In this document: positions 45,078 through 56,406 of the stretch, one piece after another
Layout: each line of letters starts with the position of its first letter
Position numbering within the stretch: position 1 is the first letter of the stretch
Source: Lepus europaeus
Taxonomy: Eukaryota > Chordata > Mammalia > Lagomorpha > Leporidae
Direction: 5' to 3'
DNA: 64,000 nt
Assembly (NCBI RefSeq): GCF_033115175.1
Contig: NC_084827.1
Coordinates: 126,441,701-126,505,700 of the forward strand
Made by a program: the position numbers and the translations under genes
The notes under the pieces: model-generated
What the model was told of the DNA's origin: nothing
The model's input: the letters and a program-made list of their open reading frames with translations, nothing else
Database searches by the model: none

Positions 45078-45556
45078 GAAAATGATTCAACTATAGAGAC
45101 AGATGAAGTCCTGTTATTTGTGACAACATGGAGATCATGTATTGGGTGAAATGGGCCAGGAATGGAAAGACAGATACTATAGATCTAACTCATATATAGA
45201 ACCCTAGAGAAGTTGAGAGTAGAATGTTGGTTACCAGAGTCTAGGGATAGTAGGGGGCATGGAGGGAGGAGAGAAGGCTGATTAGTGGGTACTTAATTGT
45301 AGCTGCAGAGGAGGAAGAAGTTTTGGTATTCTGTTGCTTAGTGGGGTGATTATACATAACAATAATATATATTTTTAAAAGGCAACAAGATAGGAGTTTG
45401 AATATTTTCACCAAAAATATATGGTAAATGTTTGAAGAGATAGTTATGTTTACCCTGAATTGAATGCTATCCAGTGTATATGTGTATCAAGACATTACAT
45501 GGTACCCCATAAATATGTACAATTTTTATGTATTAGTTAAAAATTTTAAAAATGGA

Positions 45557-46935
45557 AAAAATGAAAGCACAAAAATAATGCAATTTCCTTTTCCTGTTAG
45601 GCCTTTTACCCACTCTTCCCATGTGAATATCATTCCTGTGGAAGAAACCTGTTCTGTTGCTTGAATTCTTCAAGTTCTCACTTCTCTCTTTCTAAAATTT
45701 CAGTTGCTTTATCAAATTTATGAATTTACTTACTAATAGTTGTAATTACTAGCAGTACAACTTTATGATCTGTAAGGGGTAAATAAAAATAGGTAATGTT
45801 TCATCACCAGAGTTTACATGTATATACATATATGTATATTAATCAAGTATATTTTTATATAAGGAAATACAATCTTTTCTGAAATTAGAGCCTGATACTG
45901 ATGTTACAGTATCTTAATTTAAATTTTTACTCCACTGCTTACTCTTTGTAGAATTGTTTTGAAAATAAATGACAAAATATAAATTGATCTCCCAGCATCA
46001 TGCCTCACACATAGTTCTTAGTAAGTATTGGTTACTATTATTATAGCAGTTTAGTACAGCAGTTACTGCGCTTAGATCAAACTCAGCCTCATCTGATAAA
46101 CTTGCTCCCTTACAAATGGCTGAAAAGATATTTAAATACATAGATACATCTTCCTTAAGAACCAAAGGGAGGTAAGAATCAAGGTCACCAGTGGAATGGA
46201 AATTTGGAGCAGTTTCTGGAAGAAAGAACATGGAATAGGGATAAAAGGAACTATAGCTCAAATCATGTAAAATGAAGACTGATATGGAAGTAAAGTCCTT
46301 CCAGATTGCTCTAAGAATAAACAGATCAGAGGAATATAGTGTAATACAGAATAGACCTATAAACAGGTGGTGATAGATTCTTTTGTTCTGGCCACTGATT
46401 GCTGTATTAGAGCAATTCATAGTGTTATGCCTTCCTAGGAGCCTCATAACTGTACTGTTAACCTCCTATTGCAATTGTAATTAACTATAACTTCTGCCTT
46501 ATGTCTTTATGTATTGCCCCACCCACCCAGGCCTAAATCAAATTTAATTTTAGTGGGAAAGGTGGCACACTTTTAAAAAGAGGAATTGAAGAGAATTAAT
46601 GAAGTGTCTATTCACAAAGACATAGGCAGGGTTAGATAACACTCAACAGATGGAGAAACACCTCAGTTCCAACAATCAAAATTCCGAAATGCAAAGGGTA
46701 GTGGGGAGAAACAGTTACCAGAAGCTAGAGAGGCCTGTAGCCATGGAGAGAGACCATGTAGAGGTACTGTGGCCTTAAATAAAGGCACACAGCATTGCAA
46801 AGGATGGTTCTATAGGGAATGAGCCCAGGATAGACAAACCTGGATTGCTTGTACTCACACCCTCCCATCTCCTCCCTGTGACTTTTGGCCAAAGTCAACT
46901 GGAAGCCAGAAGTCATGGAGCTCAAGAAATCTTTA
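45557..46935. other. Intergenic DNA, mostly unassigned
   Basis: Around 45990-46050, CATGCCTCACACATAGTTC resembles the end of a MIR. The 149-codon reverse frame (45998-46447) has no recognisable content. Confidence 0.35.
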
Positions 46936-47228
46936 GGGGGGCCAGTGTTGTGATACAGCTGTCTCCTGCAACACAGGCATCTCAAGTCCTGCCTGTTCAA
47001 CTTCTGATCCAGCTCCCTGCTAATGGCCTGGGAAAAGCAGTGGAAAATGGCCTAAGTTTTCGGGCCCCTGCCACTCACGTGGCAGATCCAGATGAAGCTC
47101 CTGCTTCCTGGACCCTGGAGTCTGCCACTGCAGTCACTTAGGGAGTGAACCAGTGGATGAAAGACTTCTCTCTTTGTCTCAACTTCTCTCTCTGTGTGTG
47201 TGACTTTCAAATAAATAAATCTAAAAAA
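46936..47228 (+). mobile_element. CSINE
   Basis: Head GGGGGGCCAGTGTTGTG, tail CTTTCAAATAAATAAATC. Confidence 0.87.
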
Positions 47229-47234
47229 CCAAAT

Positions 47235-47557
47235 ACTGTGTAGTCTTAGATAGTTAGGAACAGAGATCAATGAAACAGAACAGGGAATTCAGAAATAGAC
47301 CCACACAAATATGCTCAGTAGTTATTTAGCAAAAACAATTCAATGGAGGAAAAATAACTGTTCGAACAAATGATGTTGCAGTAATTGGACATCTGACCTT
47401 CCATAGGAGGAAAAAAAAAGAATTTCTATGTAGCCTCATACCTTCAGCAAAAATTTACTAAGAAATAGAGCACAGACTTAACATAAAACTATAAAACACC
47501 AGAAAAAAAAGACAAAAATCCTTAGGATCCAAGGTTAAGTTAAAAATTGCTGGGTTT
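47235..47557 (+). mobile_element. LINE-1 ORF2 fragment, sense
   Basis: AGATCAATGAAACAGAACAGGG, AAATAGACCCACACAAATATG and CATAAAACTATAAAACACC follow L1 ORF2 order. Short and broken. Confidence 0.65.
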
Positions 47558-47824
47558 GGGCCGGCACCGTGGCTCACTAGGCTAATCCTTCACCTGCCAC
47601 GCTGGCACCCCAGGTTCTAGTCCTGGTTGGGGCACCGGTTCTGTCCCGGTTGCTCCTCTTCCAGGCCAGCTCTCTGCTGTGGCCAGGGAGTGCAGTGGAG
47701 GATGGCCCAAGTGCTTGGGCCCTGCACCCTCATCGGAGGGGTGAACCAATGGAAGGAAGACCTTTCTCTCTATCTCTCTCTCTCACTGTCCACTCTGCCT
47801 GTCAAAAAAAAAAAAAAAAAAAAA
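47558..47824 (+). mobile_element. Young-type CSINE with internal deletion
   Basis: Head GGGCCGGCACCGTGGCTC, tail CCTGTC-A(20). Lacks about 70 bp between CACCCTCAT and GGAGGGGTGAACC. Confidence 0.88.
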
Positions 47825-47921
47825 GAGAAGTTTCAAACCAATCCATTTTCAGATAGTTGATGGTGTCATTCCCTGAGATATTCCTTCTTTAAAGGAAAGA
47901 TCTTAAGTCTAGGTTTCATTT

Positions 47922-48250
47922 TTTTAAAGGTTTATTTATTTATTTATTTGAAAGGCAGAGTTACAGAGAGGCAGAGGCAGAGATGGGGGGAGAGAGAGAG
48001 AGAGAGAGTGTGTGTTCTTCTGTCTGCTAGTTCTCTGAAGTCAGGAGCCAGGAGTCTCTTCTGGGTCTTTGACACAAGTGTGTGTGTCACAAGTGCAGGG
48101 ACCCAAGCACTTGGGCCATCTTCTACTGCTGTCCCAGGCCATAGCAGAGAGCTGGATGGGAAGTGGAACAGCTGAGACGCAAACCACTGCCCATATGGGA
48201 TGCCAGCACTGCAGGTAGCAGCTTTACTCACTATACCATAGTACTGGCCC
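47922..48250 (-). mobile_element. CSINE with target repeat
   Basis: AAGTCTAGGTTTC before and AAGTCTGGGTTTC after. Contains a duplicated CAAGTGTGTGTGTCACAAGTG segment. A (GT)n run follows at 48278-48297. Confidence 0.88.
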
Positions 48251-48297
48251 CAAGTCTGGGTTTCTATAAATGATATGTGAGTGTGTGTGTGTGTGTG

Positions 48298-48963
48298 GTG
48301 TGTTTTCTTTGAGATATCCAAGTCAAACAGATAAATTTGTACCTTAGAGTATGATCTGGGTTGGTGGTATGAATTGAGAATCAATTCATATTAGAACAGA
48401 TATAAGGAATAGAGTTTACAGTAAAACCAGACTGTAAGATTCAGCCCTGGAGAGCAACAGTGCTTAAAGTTTGGGTACAGAAGGATGAATCAATAAAATT
48501 GACAGTCATGTGGTCAGAGACACAGGCAAGAAATTAAATAGTGTCAAAGAAACCAAGGAAAGCTTCGATGAGGCTGTAAAGAGAGAAATAATGTTGCTAA
48601 GAAATTACATAAGATGAGGACTGGAAATGTCTTAGATTTGACCTTTTGGAGGTCATTGGTGACCTGGAGAAGATCCATTTGGAAGGCTAATGGGAGAAAA
48701 AGCCTAATAGGTTTATTAAAGGCTATATAATATGCTAAACGTAAACTTAATGATTTAATGTAAAATTCAATGATTGAATACATAATATGTTGGATAGATA
48801 TAATATATAATATATATAAACCAATGTATTATATATGAGGTAGGTATTATTATTCTCTAACATAAAAGAAGCTAAATCCTATAGATATTAGTCACATAAA
48901 CATTCAGTATTTAAAGTCAAGATTCGATCATGTCTGTAGCGTAATAACACTTCCCTAACTGAA
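48298..48963. other. Old dispersed-repeat DNA, unnamed
   Basis: ACATAAGATGAGGACTGGAAATG and GGAGGTCATTGGTGACCTGG are phrases of a common old mammalian repeat. 48835-48950 may be a MIR remnant. Confidence 0.35.
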
Positions 48964-48973
48964 GATAATTTTT

Positions 48974-49306
48974 TTAAAGATTTATTTATTTATTTGAAAG
49001 TCAGAGTTACACAGAGAGGAGAGGCAGAGAGAAGAAGAGAGAGAGTTCCATCCGATGGTTCACTCCCCAGTTGGCCGCCACGGCCGGAACTGTGTCCATC
49101 TGAAGCCAGGAGCCAGGAGCTTCTTCTGGGGCTCCCACGTGGGTGCGGGGGCCTAAGGACTTGGGCCATCTTGTGCTGCTTTCTCAGGCAGGCCACAGCA
49201 GAGAGCTGGATCAGAAGTGGAGCAGCTGGGTCTTGAAACGGCATCCATGTGGGATGCCAGTGCCTCAGGCCAGGGCGTTAACCCGCTGCGCCACAGCGCC
49301 AGCCCC
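48974..49306 (-). mobile_element. CSINE with exact target repeat
   Basis: GATAATTTTT at 48964-48973 and 49307-49316. Confidence 0.92.
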
Positions 49307-49360
49307 GATAATTTTTAAGCAAGAAAAGTTTCATTTTTTTTTTCATTGAGTTATCTTGCT

Positions 49361-49677
49361 TTTTAAAGATTTATTTATTTATTTGAAAGGCAGAATTATC
49401 AACAAAAACAGGGAGAGACACAAGGAGAGATTGTTTCATCTGCTGGTTTACTTCCCAAATAGCTAGAGCTGGGCTGAACTTGAAGTCAGAAGCCATGAGC
49501 CTCTTCTGGGTCTCTCACATGGGAGTCAGGGGTTCAAGCACTTGGGCCCTTCTCAGCTGTTTTCCCAGGAGCATTAGCGAGCTGGATCAGAAGTGGAGCA
49601 GCAGGAATGCTGGCACCCAAATGGGATGCCTGTGTCACAGGCAGTAGCTGTAGCAATTTCACCATAATGCCTGCCCC
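49361..49677 (-). mobile_element. CSINE
   Basis: Tail TTTTAAAGATTTATTTATTT; head ends AATGCCTGCCCC. Inner ATGGCCACAAC segment shortened. Confidence 0.85.
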
Positions 49678-50147
49678 AATTGATTTTTCACACAAAGTGA
49701 GATAGAACTTAGGTTTATTGATTTAAAAAATAATTTATTTAGAGGAAATATCAAACATACATAAAATAATAAAGAACAGCTTAATTCATCACCATTAACA
49801 TTTATTAACTCATGGCTTTTCTTGTTTACTGTGTATCTAAGTCATCATCCCTCATCTTCTACTTCTGCTTTCCTTATCCCAGATTATTTCAAGGGAAATC
49901 CCAGACATAGCACTTCCCAAAATCCCATATTTTTTTAAAGTTGTTCATTTTGTATGTTATAAACTTCCACAAGCATTTCAAGTATCTGATTAAACCTATC
50001 TCATAGTTCAAATGGAAGAACAGGAAATAAAACTATATCTAAAGTTGTGAAAGTTTGGAATTTTTTTCACTTCCACTGAAAGGAACCATTATTGATTAAG
50101 AGACTAAAGGTCAATCAATATTTCTTTTGATGTTTGGCTGCCTTTCT

Positions 50148-50369
50148 TTCTTTTTTAAAAACACTTATTTTATTTAAAAAGCAAAGTGCCAGAGGGTGCC
50201 AAAGGAGAGAGAGATAAAGATGCCTGCAATAACTGAGGCTGGATTAGGCAAAAACCAGGTTGCCAGGAATTCCATCCTGGTCTCCTATGTGGAATGCAGG
50301 GACTCCAGTACTTGGGCCACCGTTTGTTGCCTCTCATGTGCATTAACAGTGAGCCAGCAATGCCTGCAA
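50148..50369 (-). mobile_element. 5'-truncated CSINE with exact 15-bp target repeat
   Basis: TTTGGCTGCCTTTCT at 50133-50147 and 50370-50384. The tRNA-like head is absent, so reverse transcription stopped early. Confidence 0.85.
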
Positions 50370-50466
50370 TTTGGCTGCCTTTCTGTACGTTGTGTGCTGT
50401 AATAAAATTATCAGGAAAACTTAAATTTCCATATTTAATAGTTTATTTTAAAATTTATACCAATAT

Positions 50467-52222
50467 AAATTGGTATAAATTTTGTCAGCAAGCGATCTAG
50501 GACTTGCTCCCTCATTTCTCTATTCTAAGCCCAACTTGTTCTTTCATTTCTCTATTCTCTTCAAGGTAGGAAACTAATTCTATTATGAAGGAATCTGTAG
50601 GATGCACAATCTAATCTTTAGACCTTATAAAAGAGATGGCTAACATTTTTCTGCAATAGCATAGCCAAAATAAGAACTTAAATAATAATCTCATAGCTAG
50701 ATTCACTTCGCCATCAGCGAAGTAAACAGTAAGTAGAAAAAACCTCCCTTTCAGACCAAAGGGAAAGAAAGTTTTTAAGTGAGAATATAATTTTCCTCAT
50801 GGGCATTGTCTACCTTAGAAAAACTACTACAGAACATGCCTGTGACTATAGACTTGTAGTTCAGGCCACCGAAGATTAGAGATGGGACACGGGCACTCCC
50901 TTGACTTGCATCCTCTGGTCTGCTTGAACACAAACCAGGAGGAAAAGAAAGCTAGGCATCAGAAGCAATGGGTGGCAGGCCTATTAATGGCTGATCTGTA
51001 CAGTGATCTGCCCTTAAGGAGACCCAACAGGCCAGTCCACTGCAGTGGCTTTCAAAGTGGTAAGCCTGGGCTTCAGCAGAAGTCAGCTTGTGAAGAGCCC
51101 TGGCAGCTCTGCCAAGAGTTGGATCACTGGAAATGGACCTGCCCTGGAGTCGAAGGATGCCCAGGTCAGAGCCACAGATCTTATTGGCTCTAAGCTGAAA
51201 AGCCCTTCACTCAGCCCAACTTCCAAAGTGACCACTGCAGCTGAGGGGATGGTCAAGTAGGGTCAGCAACATTGCAGGCAGAACTGTAAATTTCTTGTTA
51301 GAGATGCCACCTGCCTTTACCTGACCAGCTCTCCTCCCAGGCCAGCCAAGTAATGAAAGTCAACAGAGTGACTTCCCCTAGGAGGTTCACACCTCCCTTA
51401 GGATGTATCCCATGTGAAGAGATAGATAGGTCTGGGCCTCTTAACTTACAAGGCCTAAAGCCCAGCAGATTATTATCAAGCCCCTTCTATCAGGTTCTAT
51501 TTGCCTCTCAATCAGAAAACTTAATTGTAGCTTAGACCGCACCTTTCTTAGCTCCTCTAATAATGACTCTGTGCTTTGTTCTAGACCCTGTCTAGCACAC
51601 TTGGGCCTCATTCCTTTGTAATCATAACCTCTACTCTACCACCAATGGCTCTACTCCCAACCTGTGTGTACTGATGGTCCTCTTCCCCACTTAATGCTGT
51701 ATAATTGTTCAAACCTGGTAAATGCCACTCTTAGGATCATTGGTTACTATCCTCACCCTGTCTTTTATGACCTTGTCTAAATATGATCAGAGTCGGCAAA
51801 CTTGGAAGGCTTCCATAGCCTTGGCAACTCATGACGACAGCCTAGGATGGTTACTGGCACCATAAAGTAGAGTGTCAATTTGTTGGGTCAACAACAGGAG
51901 CCACTGTGCACTTGCTCCTGATGTGGGATCTCTGTCCTTAATGTACTGTACATTTTGATTTAATGCTATAACTAGTACTCAAACAGTATGTTTCACTTTG
52001 TGTTTCTATGTGGGTGCAAACTGTTGAAATCTTTATACTAAATTGATCTTCTGTATATAAAGAGAATTGAAAACGAATCTTGATGTGAACGGAAGGGGAG
52101 AGGGAGCGGGAGAGGGGAGGGTTGTGGGTGGGAGGGAAATTATGGGAGGGGGAATCCATTGTAATCCATAAGCTGTATACTGGAAATTTATATTCATTAA
52201 ATAAAAGTTAAAAAAATAAAAA
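50467..52222 (+). mobile_element. Chimeric retrotransposed unit: retroviral gag-pro relic joined to a rabbit L1 3' tail
   Basis: Flanked by a 16-17-bp direct repeat ending TATACCAATAT (about 50451-50466 and 52223-52239) with an A-rich tail at 52208-52222, so it inserted as one RNA-derived unit. 50880-51420 carries decayed gag-pro sequence; from about 51770 to 52210 it matches the L1 3' UTR also seen at 7376-7815, ending TTCATTAAATAAAAGTT. No intact ORF. Confidence 0.6.
51020..51420 (+). pseudogene. Decayed retroviral nucleocapsid/protease remnant
   Basis: In the frame of 50882-51193, two worn zinc-knuckle units occur: a GKPG motif with lost Cys/His, then a CX2CX4HX4C unit whose first Cys is Trp (WQLCQELDHWKWTC). 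About 70-130 nt later, AGRTVNFLL followed in another frame by an Asp-Ala-Thr motif resembles the retroviral aspartic protease active-site region, with the catalytic triplet disrupted. Frameshifts and stops separate the parts; not functional. Confidence 0.5.
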
Positions 52223-52239
52223 AAATTTTATACCAATAT

Positions 52240-53441
52240 GGCTTTAGTCATTATTGTCTATAGAGGTCAGATAATTGAAAAATAGCTAATGAATTTGTAT
52301 TTTTCTGGAGATGATCTCCATATCTTAAACATCATAAAGCTCTCTTGGAGATCACTTTGGGTCTGGTGAAGTCGTGGTTCCCCTTTGTGCTTTTATGTGA
52401 CATCACAGTCTAAGTGAATGACAGCTCATGGTGTACCAGCTGCCAAAGGCTGAGATGACTAGAACATGAATGAAAAGATGCTCCCTCTGCTTATTCTCTT
52501 TCTGAAGACAACAGATTCCATCTTTTTTCTAAAGTCCTACTAAAGGTGGATTTTTTTCTTCACTTGAATTTTTTAAAATTTTGTTTTTGTTTCATAGACT
52601 GAAGGTGGGATGTTAAGAGTAACAAGTTGTATATTAATAATGTATAAATATGTTTATGAATATTCAGTATATGTGATAGCATGAGCAGTTTTATTGTGAA
52701 TATATCACATTTATTGAAAATAAATTAGTTTGGAAATTTTACACATTTCTGACTCTCAAAAAAAAAGAAAATCCATTCTGTGGGCCTGAAAATGCACAGC
52801 AAAAGGAGGGCAGAGATTAATGTGTCATGTGTTCTGGAATGATCACTGAGAACTGGCATGGCTAGGGCAGGTTTCATGGCAGACAGGCTTGAACTGCTTC
52901 TTGAAAAACAGGACTTTGTAAACTGGAACGGAAAGTGAAGGGATGCTAGGCGGGGCAACTGTAGTGAGCAAGGAATACAATGTGAAGATTTGTTCACTAG
53001 AGGTTAAGGGTTTGTAAAGAATAAAGGGAGAACTGACTGGATTACAAGGGTGGGGAAGTAAAGAGAATTTATTTCTGTCAATGCTGTTGAATACTGCAGG
53101 TATAGAGAAAACAAGCCTAATCTGTCAATTAGGAAATAGTTGTCAGTAACCTCATTTTGGGACAGAATTGACACAGAAAGTCAGTAATTAAAATTAAAGT
53201 GAGATGTAAAGACAGGGAAACAGATCATCAAAAGTCTGTAGATCTTTCTTTTGGGATCTTGGAAAAAAGAAATACAAGAGAAATTAGAAATTAGGAAGAG
53301 GCTCAACGTCTAGCGAAGGTCTCAAGATAGGGTGAACTGGGCATCTTTAAGCTTTGTAAGGAAAATGCCAAATAAAAGGGTAAAACATTTAAATGCAGGT
53401 GAAGAAAGATAAGTGATTTTAAGGAAAAAAATATATATATA
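52240..53441. other. Intergenic DNA with old dispersed repeat
   Basis: 52780-53080 (GGCTTGAACTGCTTCTTGAA, GAGCAAGGAATAC) resembles the same unnamed old mammalian repeat as 48298-48700. No gene. Confidence 0.35.
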
Positions 53442-53783
53442 TACTTTTTGACAGGCAGAGTGGACAGTGAGAGAGAGAGAGAGACAGAGAGAAAGGTCTT
53501 CCTTTTTGCCATTGGTTCACCCTCCAATGGCTGCCGCGGCCAGTGTGCTGCGGCCGGCGCACCGCGCCGATCCGATGGCAGGAGCCAGGTGCTTCTCCTG
53601 GTCTCCCATGGGGTGCAGGGCCCAAGCACTTGGGCCATCCTCCACTGCCTTCCGGTGCCATAGCAGAGAGCTGGACTGGAAGAGGAGCAACCAGGACAGA
53701 ATCCGGCGCCCCGACCGGGACTAGAACCTGGTGTGCTGGCGCCGCAAGGTGGAGGATTAGCCTGTTGAGCCGCGGCGCCGGCC
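53442..53783 (-). mobile_element. Young GC-rich CSINE, left arm of an inverted pair
   Basis: Tail TTTTTGACAGGCAGAGTGG, head ends GCGGCGCCGGCC. Flanked by AAGGAAAAAAATAT and AAGGAAAAATAT. Confidence 0.93.
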
Positions 53784-53814
53784 AAGGAAAAATATTTTTA
53801 AGATGAAAAATACT

Positions 53815-54154
53815 GGCCGGCGCCGCGGCTCAACAGGCTAATCCTCCACCTTGCGGCGCCAGCACACCAGGTTCTAGTCCCGGTCGGGGCGCCGGATTCT
53901 GTCCTGGTTGCTCCTCTTCCAGTCCAGCTCTCTGCTATGGCACGGGAAGGCAGTGGAGGATGGCCCAAGTCCTTGGGTCCTGCACCCACAGGAGAAGCAC
54001 CTGGCTCCGGGCTTCAGATCAGTGTGGTGCGCCGGCCACAGCATGCCGGCCGCAGTGGCCATTGTGGGGAGGAACCAATGGAAAAGGAAGACCTTTCTCT
54101 CTGTCTCTTTCTCTCACTGTTCACTCTGCCTGTCAAAAAAAAAAAAAAAAAAAA
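53815..54154 (+). mobile_element. Young GC-rich CSINE, right arm of an inverted pair
   Basis: Head GGCCGGCGCCGCGGCTC, tail CCTGTC-A(20). Exact GAAAAATACT at 53805-53814 and 54155-54164, proving a separate insertion 31 bp from its inverted neighbour. Confidence 0.94.
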
Positions 54155-54593
54155 GAAAAATACTGAGGATAATCAACAGCACTTCTCATCATTCACAAAC
54201 AACTATATAAAGTCTCTTCCTAAATCCTCCAGCACACTTCTTTGCTACTCCATCTTTCTTGTTAACAGTTTGGTAAAAAGTTTTCCAACTTTGCCCCTTT
54301 ATTTAAACAAATCGTCCCCCTCTGCCTTACTATCTGCCCCAAATGAATCTTTTTGTTAAATAAAAATGAAATAATGCCATAAGTATTTGTTTTCAAATTA
54401 GTTTCATTATATTGATCTCAGAGATCTTTCTAGGTCAATATACACCCTCACAAATCAAATCCATATTACTCTTTTTAACAAGCACATAATGTTATTTTGT
54501 TTGGTTAGATTGTACTTTGTATGCAAATTATTTCATTGGTGAACCCTTCTTGGTAGTTTAATTTAAAAAAAAAATGAATCACTGTGTGTTGCA

Positions 54594-55083
54594 GTGCTGA
54601 ATAATGGTCCCCAAAGATATCCATACTCTGAACTCTGGAAACTGAGTGCCACCTTATATGATAAAAAGCAATTTGCAGAGGTGATTATTAATTCAATCAT
54701 ATCAACTGGGTATTGAAATAGGAAAATTGCCTTGGATTATCTGGGTAAGCCCTAAATGTAGTTTATATCCTACAAGAGGAAATAGAGGGATATTTTAACT
54801 ACAGAAGACCATATGATGACAGATGCTTAGGGATGCAACGTCAGATAGATGCCACTGGCTTTGAAGACAGAGGAAGGTACAGTAAGTGCAGGGATATGGG
54901 TAGCATTAAGAATCCAGAATAGGTAAGGAAATTGAGATTCTTTCCTTGAGTCTAATGAAGAAATCAGTCTTGCTGACATATTAATTTCAGCCCCCAACAA
55001 AACTCATTTTGGGTTTTTGGCCTCCAGAAGTATAAGAGTTAAATTTATTTTGTTTTAGGTCACCAAGGTTGTGGTAATTCAGT
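54594..55083 (+). mobile_element. MLT1-type MaLR LTR, sense
   Basis: TGCTGAATAATGGTCCCCAAAGATATCC at the start, CTTGGATTATCTGGGTAAGCCC inside and GGCCTCCAGAAGTATAAGAG, GGTCACCAAGGTTGTGGTAATT at the end follow MLT1 LTR order. About 490 bp, no internal region attached. Confidence 0.78.
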
Positions 55084-55215
55084 ATGATCTTATCTGATCT
55101 TGATTACATCTGCAATGATCCTATTTCTAAACAAGGTCACATTCACTGGTAGGGAGGTTAGGACTTGAATATAACATGAGTTTTTTGTGGACACAATTCA
55201 ATTCATGTACATTTA
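55084..55215 (-). mobile_element. MaLR LTR 5' fragment, antisense
   Basis: TTGATTACATCTGCAATGATCC, AACAAGGTCACATTCACTGG and GGACACAATTCAATTCATG are the reverse complement of an MLT1-like LTR start. It abuts the sense LTR. Confidence 0.68.
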
Positions 55216-55269
55216 AAAGATTTTAATTTGATAGACAAGTGGTTTTAAAGGTTGATTTCTGGGAACTTG

Positions 55270-55570
55270 CTTTTTTTTTTAGATTTTATTATTTGAGAGG
55301 TAGAGCCACAGAGAGAAAGACCTTCCATTCACTGGTTCACTTCCCAAATTGCCAAAAAGGCCAGAGCTGGGCCCATCTGAAGCCAGGAGCCAAGAGCTTC
55401 TTCTGGGTCTCCCACACCAGTACAGGGGCCCAAGCACTAGGGCCATTTTGTACTGTTTTACCAGGCCATAGCAGAGAGCTGATTAGGAAGAGGAGCAGCT
55501 GGGCTTTGAATTGGCACCCATATGGGATGCTGGCAACTCAGGCAGAGGCCTAATCCACTACACCATAGCT
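55270..55570 (-). mobile_element. CSINE
   Basis: TTTTTTTTTTAGATTTTATTA tail; head worn (CACTACACCATAGC). Confidence 0.85.
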
Positions 55571-56289
55571 TGATGTAATTAGTGCCTCACTCCAATAACA
55601 AGACTCTTGGTGGATTAGGGATTTAGGGAGTGCTAGAGCAAATAAAAGATGAGTGGATTTTTGAGGATAATGAACTTGATGCAGACTAGAAAGCATCTCA
55701 GAATACACATCATAGCACATTTTTATAATTAGTAAACAAGCAAAGGTAAACAAGCATTTTTACATACACATATACCTGTATAGAATGTATGTCTGGAATT
55801 TGTACTTGTTTTTATGAAAAGCAGCAAAGTGAGGGGTTGTGGATGGCACTGGCAGGAGTACGCAGGATTCCTCGGTGTGGAGGATACACGAGTGTTTATT
55901 ACTATTTTTGTTGCTATCCTCTTATTTATACATTTACATAGGAATTTCCTATTTTTATTCTCCTATGTATTAACATGTAATAAAAGAGCGTACCATAATT
56001 TGACCTTTAGAGTAAAATTGTGGCCACCTAGCATACACATGAAAAGAAATGGTAGACAGAAAGTTAGAAAACGCGCTGAGTCACGTACTAAGCCCAGAAA
56101 TCGATACTGGAGAGAGGCACCAATTCTGTCACTAAGCCATTTTCTCCAGGCGTTGCTCTGAAAAACTGACAGATGACATAATACTGGGAAACACATATTG
56201 TGAAAAAGGCTCAGTGCTCTTCTGAAACTCAACCACACACCAACGAGAAGGCTCACATTGTGACCAAAAACATTGCTACTACCACAATT
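55571..56289. other. Region upstream of the NUP35 promoter
   Basis: No repeat recognised. The 115-codon frame at 55814-56161 shows no domain and is not credible as a gene. Confidence 0.45.
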
Positions 56290-56366
56290 CGGTTCCAGAA
56301 TTCACCGTCCCCGGGCAAGGCTTCCATCGCAAACTTCCGGACAGCCAAAGACTTTTGCCCTATTCC

Positions 56367-56374
56367 AAAATGGC
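56367..56374 (+). promoter_or_regulatory. YY1-type site AAAATGGC
   Basis: AAAATGGCTCC matches the YY1 core (AANATGGC). About 145 bp before the NUP35 start. Confidence 0.5.
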
Positions 56375-56406
56375 TCCGGCACCCACAGTTGGAGAAGGGC
56401 GCGTGT

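Larger units (their letters stand above)
40905..45556 (+). mobile_element. Ancient LINE-1 (L1M-type), 5' UTR to 3' end with most of ORF2 missing
   Basis: AACAAGATGGTGGCTGAATAG (40909) resembles an L1M 5' end. 42541-43440 is ORF1-like, with translated wording EIITEKFPNL (frame of 42925-43317). 43441-44090 is already the end of ORF2 (NPVKKWAIDMGRHFSKED, frame of 43897). 44840-45556 is the terminal ORF2/3' UTR (CCATAAATATGTACAATTTTTATG at the end). Interrupted by four CSINEs and a (TA)n run. All frames are broken. Confidence 0.65.

Noticed and set aside
51020-51420. Domesticated gag or protease gene
   Set aside because: Knuckle Cys/His residues are substituted, the protease active-site region is broken and frames shift repeatedly, so a functional protein is unlikely.
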